Positions 17,678 through 26,677 of a DNA stretch of 53,022 nucleotides are shown in pieces. Every line of letters starts with the position of its first letter. Position 1 is the first letter of the stretch. The position numbers and the translations under genes were made by a program. Where the stretch lies: contig JAGASP010000062.1 in assembly GCA_017621695.1 (NCBI GenBank), positions 1-53,022 on the forward strand, read 5' to 3'. Source of the DNA: Clostridia bacterium (lineage in GTDB: Bacteria; Bacillota; Clostridia; Oscillospirales; CAG-272). The notes under the pieces are model-generated. The model was not told the DNA's origin. It worked only from the letters and a program-made list of their open reading frames with translations, and made no database searches.

Positions 17678-18059
17678 AGAACCCCCTTCGATACCGTGAT
17701 GACACCGTGACAACCACGCGATACGGGAGGCAGACAATGGTCTCCCCCTTACGGCTCACGGGAATATGATGCACACAGATCTGATCGCGGCAGGGGGCAT
17801 ACACCATACGTGCCTCACCGTTTTCGATGACCAGCTTGTGCCCTTCGGGAAGAAGGATCTCCTGATCCTTGAGAAGGTCGTAAGCCCCGAATTCTTCTCC
17901 GTCAACCGTCACGACGGCCACTTCCCCTTTCGGCGCCAAAAGCCAAATAGAGACAAACAAAACCGCCGCGACCCCCAAAACCACGGCAAGCAGGATGATA
18001 TCATTCTTTTTGAGCTTGCGATCGGTATTTGGAGCAGTCATACGGCGGTTTCCTTTCAT
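17658..18059 (-). CDS. NusG domain II-containing membrane-anchored protein
   Basis: A 133-residue protein: short basic N terminus, one transmembrane helix (about 21-43), then an extracytoplasmic beta-barrel-like NusG_II domain with CRDQICVH near its end, the usual Cys-x4-Cys-x2-H form of this family. Despite the name it is not a transcription factor; it is found beside Rnf and ApbE genes in anaerobes and may take part in extracytoplasmic flavin or electron transfer. ATGA overlap with apbE upstream and 20-nt overlap with the transporter gene downstream. Confidence 0.8.
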   Translation of the reverse strand: MKGNRRMTAPNTDRKLKKNDIILLAVVLGVAAVLFVSIWLLAPKGEVAVVTVDGEEFGAYDLLKDQEILLPEGHKLVIENGEARMVYAPCRDQICVHHIPVSRKGETIVCLPYRVVVTVSSRYRRGFYEASEA

Positions 18060-19042
18060 GAAATGGGAATGCGGTAACAGGGGGCATCGGGCAGATAGGA
18101 GGCAAGCAGGCGATCGCCGTCGGCCTCAGACATCAGAAAGAGGGCGGTGGAGAGTCCGTCTGCGATGGCGGTATGCGAGAGAGGGATCACGACGGTGACG
18201 GATGAGTGGTAAGCGGCGGGCATCCGCGTCAAAGGATCGATCAGGTGGTGATAAACGTTTCCTTCATATTCATAAAAGCGCTGATCACTGCCGCTGGTCA
18301 CGACGGAGGCGTCGGATACCTCCAACGCGGTATACAGCTCACCGCCGTCGGGATTTCGGATCCCGACACGCCAGGGATTTCCGTCGGGATGGTTTCCGAT
18401 GGCCAAAACGTGTCCGCCAAGATCAAAGAGGAGGCTTTGAATGCCCCGCTCCTCTGCATAGGCCTGAACCTTGGCCGCAGCGTAGCCCTTGGCGATCGCT
18501 CCCACGTCCACAGAAGCCTTGGGGTCCGTGAGCATGGCGGTACCTGCAGTTTGATCCAGAACCAACGCCTCAATGGAACAATGCGCACTCGCGTCGGAAA
18601 GGGCTTGCTCCGACGGAGGTGCGGTTTGCCGGGTACGCGCATCATGCCAGAGCCGCAGAACCGCCCCCATGGCGACATTGACCTTACCGCCTGTCAGGTC
18701 ATACGTCTCCTGCCCGAGAGATAAAACCTTCATGGCATCCTCGGGGAGCGGAACAGGTGTGCCGTCCCCTGCCCTGTCGTTGAGGGTCTTGAGGTTGGTC
18801 ATGCCGTCGTAGGTGTGGTAAATATCCAACGTACGGTGCAGCTCCAACACGAGCGCATGAATCTCTCCGCTGATGCTTTGGGCTTCCTCGGGGGATTTTG
18901 CGGCAACCGTGAGGTTTAAAACCGTATCGAACGCATCAAAATACGTCGCGGTATATGCGGTTGGTTTGCCGCAACCCGAAAGCGCAGACACCGCACCCAA
19001 AGACAGGCAAAGCGTCAAGATCATAGAAATCAGCTTTTTCAT
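18056..19042 (-). CDS. apbE: FAD:protein FMN transferase lipoprotein
   Basis: Attaches FMN covalently to Thr residues of extracytoplasmic proteins, here almost certainly RnfG and RnfD encoded upstream in the same unit. The 328-residue protein has a lipoprotein signal (LSGC, Cys24), and the ApbE landmarks DVGAIAKGYA, LFDLGGHVLAIG, and the HHLIDP motif with Thr for Mg/FAD binding. Length is normal. It overlaps rnfB by 4 nt (ATGA) and the NusG_II gene by 4 nt. Confidence 0.93.
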   Translation of the reverse strand: MKKLISMILTLCLSLGAVSALSGCGKPTAYTATYFDAFDTVLNLTVAAKSPEEAQSISGEIHALVLELHRTLDIYHTYDGMTNLKTLNDRAGDGTPVPLPEDAMKVLSLGQETYDLTGGKVNVAMGAVLRLWHDARTRQTAPPSEQALSDASAHCSIEALVLDQTAGTAMLTDPKASVDVGAIAKGYAAAKVQAYAEERGIQSLLFDLGGHVLAIGNHPDGNPWRVGIRNPDGGELYTALEVSDASVVTSGSDQRFYEYEGNVYHHLIDPLTRMPAAYHSSVTVVIPLSHTAIADGLSTALFLMSEADGDRLLASYLPDAPCYRIPIS

Positions 19043-19884
19043 GCCTCAGTCGCCTCGGCAACTGCCTTGGCATTCGCGAAGGGAGAAATGATGACGTGCG
19101 CGGGACACTTATCGGCACATTTGCCGCAACCCGTGCAAAGGGTCTGGTCGATGTGGGCAATGTTATTATCGATGGTAATGGCGTGTGTGGGGCAGATTTT
19201 GGCGCAAATACCGCAACCGATACAGCCCGCGTCGCACATTTCCTTGACGACCTTACCCTTCTCCTGGGAGAAGCATCTGACAGCGTAGCCTGCTGTCGCG
19301 GGAAGCAGCTCGATGAGGTGGTTGGGACAAGCCGCGATGCACTTACCGCAGGCGCGGCACTTGTCGTAGATCACCTCTGCGCGGCCGCCGACGATATGGA
19401 TGGCATCAAAGGGACAGGCCTTGACACAGCTGCCCAGTCCGACACATCCGTAGGCGCAGGCTTTGTCGCCACGCCCGGGAACCAATGCGGCGCGGTGACA
19501 ATCGCTATCGCCGTAATACTGATAGATAAAGCGTGTTTCCTGACAGCCGCCCGAGCATTTGACAAAAGCCACACGGCGGACGGATTCCACGGAATCCTGC
19601 CCCAGGATGGCCGCGATCTTGTCGATCGCTTCCTGGTCACAGCCGGGACAAGCGTCAATGGGGGCTTCCCCCTTGGAAATGGCGGCCGCGAGGGCATCAC
19701 AGCCCGAATAACCGCATCCGCCGCAATTACTGCCCGGGAGGCATTCGCGGATGGCCTCGGCTTTTTCATCGGTGGGGACTGCCAAAAGCTTGCCCGAAAT
19801 GCCGAGGAATATGCCAACCACCACGCCGAGAGCGGCAACGATACCCGAGGCTATGAGGATGGCTATGATCTGTTCTGAGGACAT
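19039..19884 (-). CDS. rnfB: Ion-translocating Rnf complex subunit B
   Basis: Entry point of ferredoxin electrons into the Rnf complex. Residues 5-28 form a membrane anchor; Cys48, 54, 57 and 62 (in NCGGCGYSGC) form the 4Fe-4S domain; then come ferredoxin-type clusters (CVGLGSCVKACP, CRACGKCIAACP, CIGCGICAKICP, CTGCGKCADKCP) totalling four binding motifs after the first domain. 281 residues, normal for clostridial RnfB. An 86-bp gap without a promoter separates it from rnfA. Confidence 0.95.
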   Translation of the reverse strand: MSSEQIIAILIASGIVAALGVVVGIFLGISGKLLAVPTDEKAEAIRECLPGSNCGGCGYSGCDALAAAISKGEAPIDACPGCDQEAIDKIAAILGQDSVESVRRVAFVKCSGGCQETRFIYQYYGDSDCHRAALVPGRGDKACAYGCVGLGSCVKACPFDAIHIVGGRAEVIYDKCRACGKCIAACPNHLIELLPATAGYAVRCFSQEKGKVVKEMCDAGCIGCGICAKICPTHAITIDNNIAHIDQTLCTGCGKCADKCPAHVIISPFANAKAVAEATEA

Positions 19885-19970
19885 AAGTAAACCTCCGTTT
19901 GGGAATCATCCCATTTTTTATTGTCTTGCGTTTTCTTCGGATGGCTCCGAAAAAGCGCGGGGTGTTTCGC

Positions 19971-20564
19971 TCAGGCGATGCTGCCAAATCCCATAAAGGC
20001 AATGGCCATGAGTCCCGCGATGAGGAGGGTGATGGGCATACCGCGGAAGGCTTTGGGAATGGGAGCATGAGCCATTTTCTCGCGGATACCTGCCATGATG
20101 ATAATGGCAATGGCAAAGCCTGCTGCCGTACCGAAGCCCGAAAGAACGCTCATACCGAAGGAATAGTCCTTCTGCACGTTGGTCAGTGCGGCACCGAGAA
20201 CGGCGCAGTTGGTGGTGATCAGCGGCAGATATACGCCCAGCGCATTATAAAGCGGAGGGCTGAATTTTCTGAGAAACATCTCGGCAAACTGGACGAGCGC
20301 CGCGATGACCGCGATGAACACGATGGTGTTGAGATAGGTCAGCTCCAAGGGAAGCAAAATGCCGCGATACAGGGCAGACGTCAGAGCGGATGCCACGGTG
20401 ATAACGAAGATCACCGCCGCGCCCATGCCTGCGGCTGTTTTGATCTGCTTGGAAACGCCGAGGAAGGGGCAAAGACCCATGAACTGGGAGAGAACGACGT
20501 TATTGATGAGGGCTGTTGTCACAAGAGTCAAAAGGATCACGGTGATATCACTCATGGCTGTCAC
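19971..20564 (-). CDS. rnfA: Rnf complex subunit A
   Basis: A 197-residue integral membrane subunit with six hydrophobic helices and the conserved LINNVVLSQFMGLCPFLG stretch near residues 18-37, whose Cys takes part in the transmembrane 2Fe-2S centre shared by RnfA and RnfE. Belongs to the NqrE/RnfA family. Its start overlaps the end of rnfE by 17 nt. Confidence 0.95.
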   Translation of the reverse strand: MTAMSDITVILLTLVTTALINNVVLSQFMGLCPFLGVSKQIKTAAGMGAAVIFVITVASALTSALYRGILLPLELTYLNTIVFIAVIAALVQFAEMFLRKFSPPLYNALGVYLPLITTNCAVLGAALTNVQKDYSFGMSVLSGFGTAAGFAIAIIIMAGIREKMAHAPIPKAFRGMPITLLIAGLMAIAFMGFGSIA

Positions 20565-21408
20565 CTCCCTGTTCAGTCTTGGCTACAGGAGAATTTTGTG
20601 CGGCCGCTTCTGCCTTTTTGGCAGCGGCCTTCTTTTCTGCGGCGGCTTTGGCGGCGGCGGCCTTTTCACGGTCTGCCGCTTCCTTTTTGGTGGCCGCGTC
20701 CAGAATTACGGCTCTGTGGTTACCCGCACCGCAGGTACCCGCGCACTTGGAGCAATCACCGCCGCAGGCCAGGGAGGCTTCAGCCTCGGGTTTGTTGGTC
20801 GCGGAGGGGGCGTTCAGCTTGTTTTGGAGAGCGGTCAGGCAAGCCAGCACAAAGAATGCGCCGGGAGCCAGAACGAAGATCGCAATGGGAGGGATCACAT
20901 CGGGAATCACCTGCATACCGAAGAGGGTTCCCGCACCCAAAAATTCGCGGAGCATACCGATGAGGGTCAGCGCAAGGGTAAAGCCAAGACCCATGCCGAG
21001 ACCGTCGAAAATCGAGGGGATCACCTTGTTCTTGGACGCATACGCTTCCGCGCGGCCAAGGATGATACAGTTGACCACGATGAGGGGGATGAAGATACCC
21101 AGCGAATCGTAGACGGGTGTCACGAACGCGTGGAGTAGCATTTCAATGATGGTCACGAAGGACGCGACGATGACGATATACGCAGGCATACGCACCTGAC
21201 CTGGGATGATCTTGCGAAGCAAGGAGATCACGAGGTTGGACATGACCAGTACGGCGGCGGTGGAAAGTCCCATGCCAACGCCGTTGATGGCGCTCGTGGT
21301 AACAGCCAACGTGGGGCACATACCCAGCATCAGGATGAACGTGGGGTTCTCCTTGATGATGCCGTTCCAGAGGCGCTCCAAAGGCGTATTCTTTTTCAGC
21401 TTTTTCAC
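20548..21408 (-). CDS. rnfE: Rnf complex subunit E with Cys-rich, Lys/Ala-rich tail
   Basis: Residues 1 to about 200 are a normal RnfE: six helices and the LGMCPTLAVT motif (Cys31) that pairs with RnfA to hold the membrane iron-sulfur centre. The protein then continues to 286 residues, where RnfE usually ends near 200-230. The extra tail has four cysteines spaced C-x3-C-x2-C-x3-C (215, 219, 222, 226) followed by a highly charged Ala/Lys/Glu segment (238-275) likely to be helical. The tail could hold a metal or a cluster. It overlaps rnfG by 4 nt and rnfA by 17 nt. Confidence 0.93.
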   Translation of the reverse strand: MKKLKKNTPLERLWNGIIKENPTFILMLGMCPTLAVTTSAINGVGMGLSTAAVLVMSNLVISLLRKIIPGQVRMPAYIVIVASFVTIIEMLLHAFVTPVYDSLGIFIPLIVVNCIILGRAEAYASKNKVIPSIFDGLGMGLGFTLALTLIGMLREFLGAGTLFGMQVIPDVIPPIAIFVLAPGAFFVLACLTALQNKLNAPSATNKPEAEASLACGGDCSKCAGTCGAGNHRAVILDAATKKEAADREKAAAAKAAAEKKAAAKKAEAAAQNSPVAKTEQGGDSHE

Positions 21409-22049
21409 GATCCCGTCACCTCCTCTGACAGTTGCTCGGTGGGTTGCTCGGTGGAAGGCTCAGCAGGCTGCTGTAAACCACCCAGATACTGTTCGTAGAC
21501 GTAAGAAAGACCCGTGTTGACGGCATTGACGACAGCCGTACTGGTCACGGTCGCACCCGAGATCGCCTGTACCTGACCGTTTCCTGCGGCTTCGGTTTTG
21601 ACGAGGGTGATACGTCCTCCGCTGATACCGACAAAGCGGTCGGTGAAGGCGGCATCCTTACACTTTGCGCCAAGTCCTGCCGTTTCTCCCTGAGAGATCA
21701 CCGAAATACCCGTAAGCGTGCCGTCGGGGGAGACACCCATGGCGATGGTGATGTCGCCGCCGTATCCCTCGTGAGAGGTCACAGTCAGCGCCCAGCCGAG
21801 AGCCTCACTTCCCTGCTTGGCCACGGCAACCTTTTCAACCACGGCAGACGCATCGGGGGGAATGGGCGCAAGCTCTTGCGTCTCAAAGACATCTGCCGAG
21901 GGGAAGACACTTTGGTATGCGGCGAGCGCGGCCTTTTCTTCAGCAGCGGCGATGGGCTCCTTGGTCACCTCGTATACCACGGCGAGGCAAAGTCCCGCCA
22001 CCAGCGTAATGATGCAGAGCACAAGGGTGCTTGTGATGATTTTTTTCAT
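21405..22049 (-). CDS. rnfG: Rnf complex subunit G (FMN-binding)
   Basis: A 214-residue subunit with one N-terminal membrane helix (about 4-27) and an extracytoplasmic FMN-binding domain. The flavinylation motif SGATVTS is at 164-170 and is the expected target of ApbE. The C terminus is a short Glu/Pro/Thr-rich tail (195-214), like the linkers of the window's lipoproteins. ATGA overlap with rnfE; 12-nt gap to rnfD. Confidence 0.95.
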   Translation of the reverse strand: MKKIITSTLVLCIITLVAGLCLAVVYEVTKEPIAAAEEKAALAAYQSVFPSADVFETQELAPIPPDASAVVEKVAVAKQGSEALGWALTVTSHEGYGGDITIAMGVSPDGTLTGISVISQGETAGLGAKCKDAAFTDRFVGISGGRITLVKTEAAGNGQVQAISGATVTSTAVVNAVNTGLSYVYEQYLGGLQQPAEPSTEQPTEQLSEEVTGS

Positions 22050-22061
22050 ATGCGCACCTCC

Positions 22062-23099
22062 TTATGCTTTCTTTGCTTTTTTGCTTTTACGGGTCACGCC
22101 GAAGGGGCGAGGAACCGTAACCTTTTCGATCAGAGGAACCAGCAGATTGCCAATGACAATCGCATAAGACACGCCCTCGGCAGAGCCGCCGAGGATACGG
22201 AACATGGCGGTGAGAAGTCCCAAAAGAAGGGCGAAGATCACCTGACCTGCGGGAGTAATGGGGGAGGTCACGTAATCCGTTGCCATGAAGATCGCACCCA
22301 AAAGAAGACCGCCGCTGCAGACCTGTGCAACCAGGTAACCGGGGGTCAGAAGCGCGGTGTTGCCGGAAATGACCTGCAAAAGGCAGATAAAGCCCACGGT
22401 CGAGAGGATATAGATCCCGGGGATGCGGATGTGGATGACGCGACGGACAAGCAGGTAAACGGCGCCGAGGAGGATCGCGGGGGGATAAGCCTCACCGATA
22501 CAGCCGTTGTGGGTGTTGAAGATCATTTGGAAGATATTGACTTCCCCTCCTGCCTTCAAGGCGGCAAGCGGTGTTGCGCTTGAAACAGCATCGAGGGCAG
22601 CGCCACTGTCGGCAACAGCCGAAACGCCTGCACCGTCAAAGAGGGTGCGGAAGGTTTCGGGGAAGGTCGTCATGGCGGCGGCAAAGGAAATGAGCAGGAA
22701 GCAACGGGCGGCCAGCGCAGGGTTCATGACGTTATGTCCCAGACCGCCAAAGAGTTGTTTGACGACCAGGATGGCAAACACGCCGCCCAACGCAGGCATC
22801 CACAGAGGAATGTTTGCAGGCATATTGACGGTAATGATCGCGCCCGTCACAACGGCACTGAGATCCCCCACCGTCAAAGGGAGCTTCATAAGCTTTTGAT
22901 ATATGAGCTCGGTCAGAACACAGGCAACAACCGTTACGAGCATGACGAGGAGGGCTCTGCAGCCAAAGGCGTACACACCCATGAGGTAGGCAGGCAACAG
23001 CGCGATCAGCACGTCGGCCATGATGCTTTGGGTCGTGGCTTCATGACGGATATGCGGCGAGGATGACACGTGGAGCATCGTAGAGTTGGGTAGACTCAT
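22062..23099 (-). CDS. rnfD: Rnf complex subunit D (FMN-binding)
   Basis: A 345-residue NqrB/RnfD-family membrane subunit with about nine to ten helices. The covalent FMN motif SSATPLA is at 173-179 and the conserved GGLGHNVMNPALAAR block at 118-132. Forms part of the ion-translocating channel. It overlaps rnfC by 4 nt (ATGA). Confidence 0.95.
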   Translation of the reverse strand: MSLPNSTMLHVSSSPHIRHEATTQSIMADVLIALLPAYLMGVYAFGCRALLVMLVTVVACVLTELIYQKLMKLPLTVGDLSAVVTGAIITVNMPANIPLWMPALGGVFAILVVKQLFGGLGHNVMNPALAARCFLLISFAAAMTTFPETFRTLFDGAGVSAVADSGAALDAVSSATPLAALKAGGEVNIFQMIFNTHNGCIGEAYPPAILLGAVYLLVRRVIHIRIPGIYILSTVGFICLLQVISGNTALLTPGYLVAQVCSGGLLLGAIFMATDYVTSPITPAGQVIFALLLGLLTAMFRILGGSAEGVSYAIVIGNLLVPLIEKVTVPRPFGVTRKSKKAKKA

Positions 23100-24532
23100 G
23101 CTTCTTTACCTCCCTTCTCGGGTTCTTCTTTTGCTTTGGCGGCTTCGGCGGCTTTGCGGGCGCGAATGATAGCACCCGTTTGGCGTTTACCGTAGCGCAT
23201 ACTCTGCACCAGATGCCGTTTGGCGGGGCAAACGTAAGCGCAGGAGCCGCATTCGATACATTCCATACCGCCAAGGGCTTCAAAACGATCGAATTCATCG
23301 TTTTCGGCGGCGGCAGATAAGGTCTGGGGCACCAGACGCTCGGGACAAGCGCTGAGGCATCTGCCGCAATGGATGCAAGGGGTAGGATCGTCAATGGCGA
23401 CGGGATCGCGACGCATGGCCAGAATGGATGCCGAGGTCTTGGTCACGGGAAGATCCAGACGGAAGAGTGCCGTGCCCATCATGGGGCCGCCCGTGATGAG
23501 CTTTTCGGGATCAGCATCGGGGGAAAGCCCTCCGGCAGCCTCCAGCACGCGATCGTAGGAAATACCGATGGGCACCTCCAAATTACAGGGCGAGGCCACG
23601 GCATCCCCCGTGACCGTCATGATACGGTGGGTCAGAGGCTGACCCAGCGTTACGGCGCGGAAGGCGGTGATAACGGTAGCGACGTTGATAACAACACAGC
23701 CAACGTTGGACGGCAAGAGGGTGGAATTGAGCTTGCGTTTGGTCAAAGCGTAAATGAGCATACGCTCACCGCCCTGCGGGTACTTGGCCTTCAAGGGCTT
23801 AACAAAAATATTTTGATGCTTTTCTGCCTTTTCGCTGAGCGAGCGAATGGCATCCTGCTTATTGGCTTCGATACCGATGAGGCACTTGGCATTCGGGAAC
23901 AGGCGAAGGAGGATCTCGCAACCATAGAGCAATTCGTCGCCCCTCTCCAGCATCAGACGGTCATCCGAGGTCAGATAAGGCTCGCACTCGGCGGCATTAA
24001 CAATGAAATACTCTATCTTTCCGTCGTCGGGCGGAGTCAGCTTGACAGCGGCCGGGAAGCCTGCGCCACCCAGACCCACAAGACCCGCTTCACGGACAGC
24101 CGCTCGAATATCAGCGGCGGTCATGTGCTTTACACGCTCGGAGGACATGAGCTTTTCGGCATAGTCAGAATCACTCCGATCCGGATAATCGGGGCGGTAT
24201 GTATCATTGATCCAACGGTTTTGACCGTCGTTTTGGATGATGATACAGGTCGCGTTTTCTCCCGTTGTGGTTTGATGGGGGGCGATGGCCTTGATCTTAC
24301 CCGAAACAGCGCTGTAGATCGGAACCGAAACAAAGCCTGTCGCCTCGGCGATCTTTTGTCCCGCCAGAACCTCATCGCCCACCGAAACGATGGGGGTAGC
24401 TGGCGCACCGATATGCTGAGAAAGAGGATATACCATATCGCCCGTCGCGGGGATCAGGCGGATCGGTATGTCTTTTGAGAAATATTTTTCATCCGACGGA
24501 TGGATACCGCGCTTAAACGTAAGCTTTTTCAT
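23096..24532 (-). CDS. rnfC: Rnf complex subunit C (NADH-binding)
   Basis: Site of NAD+ reduction. The 478-residue protein starts with the RnfC N-terminal domain (FKRGIHP), continues with the Complex I 51-kDa-like nucleotide/FMN fold (GLGGAGFPAAVKL near 155 and a VNAAECEPYLTSD stretch near 182), a SLBB-like region, and two 4Fe-4S motifs near the C terminus (CIHCGRCLSACP and CIECGSCAYVCP). First rnf gene, 15 nt after dnaI, so it depends on transcription from upstream. Confidence 0.95.
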   Translation of the reverse strand: MKKLTFKRGIHPSDEKYFSKDIPIRLIPATGDMVYPLSQHIGAPATPIVSVGDEVLAGQKIAEATGFVSVPIYSAVSGKIKAIAPHQTTTGENATCIIIQNDGQNRWINDTYRPDYPDRSDSDYAEKLMSSERVKHMTAADIRAAVREAGLVGLGGAGFPAAVKLTPPDDGKIEYFIVNAAECEPYLTSDDRLMLERGDELLYGCEILLRLFPNAKCLIGIEANKQDAIRSLSEKAEKHQNIFVKPLKAKYPQGGERMLIYALTKRKLNSTLLPSNVGCVVINVATVITAFRAVTLGQPLTHRIMTVTGDAVASPCNLEVPIGISYDRVLEAAGGLSPDADPEKLITGGPMMGTALFRLDLPVTKTSASILAMRRDPVAIDDPTPCIHCGRCLSACPERLVPQTLSAAAENDEFDRFEALGGMECIECGSCAYVCPAKRHLVQSMRYGKRQTGAIIRARKAAEAAKAKEEPEKGGKEA

Positions 24533-24547
24533 ATGCGGAGAATCTCC

Positions 24548-25519
24548 TTATCTGTTCAGTTTTTGGGCACGCACATCGGTGCCGAGGAACGGGAGTACCG
24601 TATATTCTCCCAGCACGCGGCTGGTAATACGATCCCAATAGCGCTTTCTGAAATCGGCTTGGGTCAGATTACTGCTGATGATGGTCGCTTTTTTGCGGTT
24701 GAGGCGGGTGTTGATGACGTTGTAGAGCACCGAGGTCGTGAACTGGTTGCTGACTTCTGTTCCCAGATCATCAATGATGAGCAGATCGCAGGAGAAATAT
24801 CGGCTCGTAGAGTCCCCTGTCTCTCCCATCATGCTGTTTCCAAAGCGCTGATACTCGAAATCCGAAAGCATATTAACGGCTCCCGTATAGTAGACGTCAA
24901 AGCCGCGATCCAGAAGGATGCGGGCAACCGCAGAGGACAGATGGGTCTTGCCCAGTCCCGTGTCACCGAAAAGCACGAGATTTTCAGCTTTTTCGGTTTC
25001 AAAGCTCTCTGCGTACTGCCGCATTTTGGAAAGGATCTGCATCATGCGGCGGAGGGCTGAGGGATCCTCCTTATAAAAGTCAAGGGAGAAATTTTCAAAC
25101 GATTGGGTGCGCAAAAGCTCTGCCATACCCGAGCTTTCATATCCTGCTTCAATGATCTTTTTCTTCATGCAGGAGCACATTTTGAAATCCACAAATCCGC
25201 TGTCGGCACAAAGGGGACATTCATAGCGGATCTCGGTATAATCTCCCGGATAGCCGTGGGAGAGCAGGATGCCGCGGCGCTTCTCCCTGAGCGCAAGATT
25301 TTGAGTCTTCAGCTCGGCGATCGCGGCCTCCGGCTCTCCGCTGTAAGCGGCCCTCATGATTCGAAGACCCATATGCCCCATTTCCCGATCGGTTTCCTTG
25401 AGCTCGGGGATGGCAAGATAGACCTCTTCCCTGCGCGCATCGGCTTCTTCCCGCGCGATGCGGTATTTGTTCTCGTATTCTGCTCTGATTCTTCTGTAAT
25501 TTTCTTGATTATAACCCAT
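24548..25519 (-). CDS. dnaI: DnaC/DnaI-type helicase loader (AAA+ ATPase)
   Basis: Loads the replicative helicase. Residues 1-90 are an alpha-helical helicase-binding region; CPLCADSGF...CSC (about 103-121) is the zinc-binding module of DnaI; then an AAA+ domain with Walker A GDTGLGKT, Walker B LLIIDDLGTE, sensor ISSN and an arginine-finger segment DRITSR. 323 residues. Directly follows the DnaD-like gene by 19 nt, the usual pairing in clostridia. IstB of transposons is related, but the zinc module and neighbour argue for DnaI. Confidence 0.88.
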   Translation of the reverse strand: MGYNQENYRRIRAEYENKYRIAREEADARREEVYLAIPELKETDREMGHMGLRIMRAAYSGEPEAAIAELKTQNLALREKRRGILLSHGYPGDYTEIRYECPLCADSGFVDFKMCSCMKKKIIEAGYESSGMAELLRTQSFENFSLDFYKEDPSALRRMMQILSKMRQYAESFETEKAENLVLFGDTGLGKTHLSSAVARILLDRGFDVYYTGAVNMLSDFEYQRFGNSMMGETGDSTSRYFSCDLLIIDDLGTEVSNQFTTSVLYNVINTRLNRKKATIISSNLTQADFRKRYWDRITSRVLGEYTVLPFLGTDVRAQKLNR

Positions 25520-25538
25520 GTTTTACTCCATCATGATG

Positions 25539-26660
25539 TTACTTTGAAGGAGACGATGGATCCTCGTCGCCAAAGCTGCGTCTGACTGCGGCGGCAAAGA
25601 AATCGTCTGTATCAAAGGAGCCCTTATGTATCTCCGCCGTCTGCTTTTTGCTGTTGGCGGGAGAGGCTTTGGCGGCTTTATGCGCATCGTCCGCCGCGCG
25701 GATGGCTTCCGGGGTACGGAGGCCGTCACGGTTCCAGTTGGCCAATACGGAATTCATATAGCTGATATTGGGAGAGCCCTTGGTGTCGACCGTGACATCG
25801 TAAGCCAAGCGGATGATGTCCAGCCCAAAGCCAAACTCATATAGCCAAGTGGAGAAGCATTTTTTCTCCTTGGGGGTAAGGCTTCTCTCTCCCATACCAA
25901 AGAGGCTTCTCAGCTTGCCCTCGGCATCGGCGAACATATGCTCGCGCCGGATCTCTTCCTCCAAAAGGGCGATGGTCACGATTCCTTTATCATAGAAATC
26001 AAAGGCCATCTTCTCCACCCCACGGATGGATTTGGGCATCTGACGGCGTTCCTGCACCTCAACGTAATAGGCAAGCAACGAAACGACGTATTCCCAATCC
26101 AGACCGAGATAGTCCACAAAGCCGAGAATACTGTTGACCTCCACGGTTTTAAAGATCTTTCCGAAAATACGCTGGCATTCATTGAGCCACGATGCCGTTT
26201 CCTGTTGGCTTTCCAAAAGCTGAACCAGTTGTTCCGTGGTATAGTGCGGCAGCTCGTCCTTGGGACGAAGCTTCGGGGTATGCGTCGGCTCAGACACAGC
26301 GGGCGCGGAGGCTGCCTCCACCGCCTTGGGAGAAGCTTCTTTTTTATCGGACGACGGAGCTGCATCCTCTGCATAGGCCTTCTTTTTGTTTTCCTTCGGT
26401 TTGGATGTCGCTTCGGTAAGCATTCCCGCGCCACGCCAGAAAGCAAGCGCAGATCTGACGCCGTCCTCGTCACAGTCGGCAGCCGATGCGACCTCAGCCG
26501 TCCAGCCGTCTCTCCCTGTATCCTTGCAAAGATCGGGAGACGCGCAGAGGATCATGAGCACCTTCAGGTCGGTGGCCGATGCTCTGTCCAGCACCTCCGT
26601 CACGCGTCCGGGCAGAACGATGGCAGAGGTATCGTATTTGATTTTCAGTTGATTCATCAT
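25539..26660 (-). CDS. dnaD: DnaD-domain replication initiation protein
   Basis: A 373-residue primosome protein: winged-helix-like N terminus (about 15-85), a Lys/Ala/Pro-rich linker (88-135), then two DnaD-like C-terminal domains (about 140-235 and 245-320). The signature YMNSVLANWNRDGL, corresponding to YxxxI/VxxxWxxxG, is at the end of the second. Together with DnaI it brings the helicase to DNA. The second Met is an equally good start; the RBS (AGG) is weak. Confidence 0.85.
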   Translation of the reverse strand: MMNQLKIKYDTSAIVLPGRVTEVLDRASATDLKVLMILCASPDLCKDTGRDGWTAEVASAADCDEDGVRSALAFWRGAGMLTEATSKPKENKKKAYAEDAAPSSDKKEASPKAVEAASAPAVSEPTHTPKLRPKDELPHYTTEQLVQLLESQQETASWLNECQRIFGKIFKTVEVNSILGFVDYLGLDWEYVVSLLAYYVEVQERRQMPKSIRGVEKMAFDFYDKGIVTIALLEEEIRREHMFADAEGKLRSLFGMGERSLTPKEKKCFSTWLYEFGFGLDIIRLAYDVTVDTKGSPNISYMNSVLANWNRDGLRTPEAIRAADDAHKAAKASPANSKKQTAEIHKGSFDTDDFFAAAVRRSFGDEDPSSPSK

Positions 26661-26677
26661 ACACCTATCCTAAGGAA

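Noticed and set aside
24548-25519. IstB transposition helper as identity of the AAA+ gene
   Set aside because: It has the DnaI zinc module and adjoins a DnaD gene; no istA partner is present.
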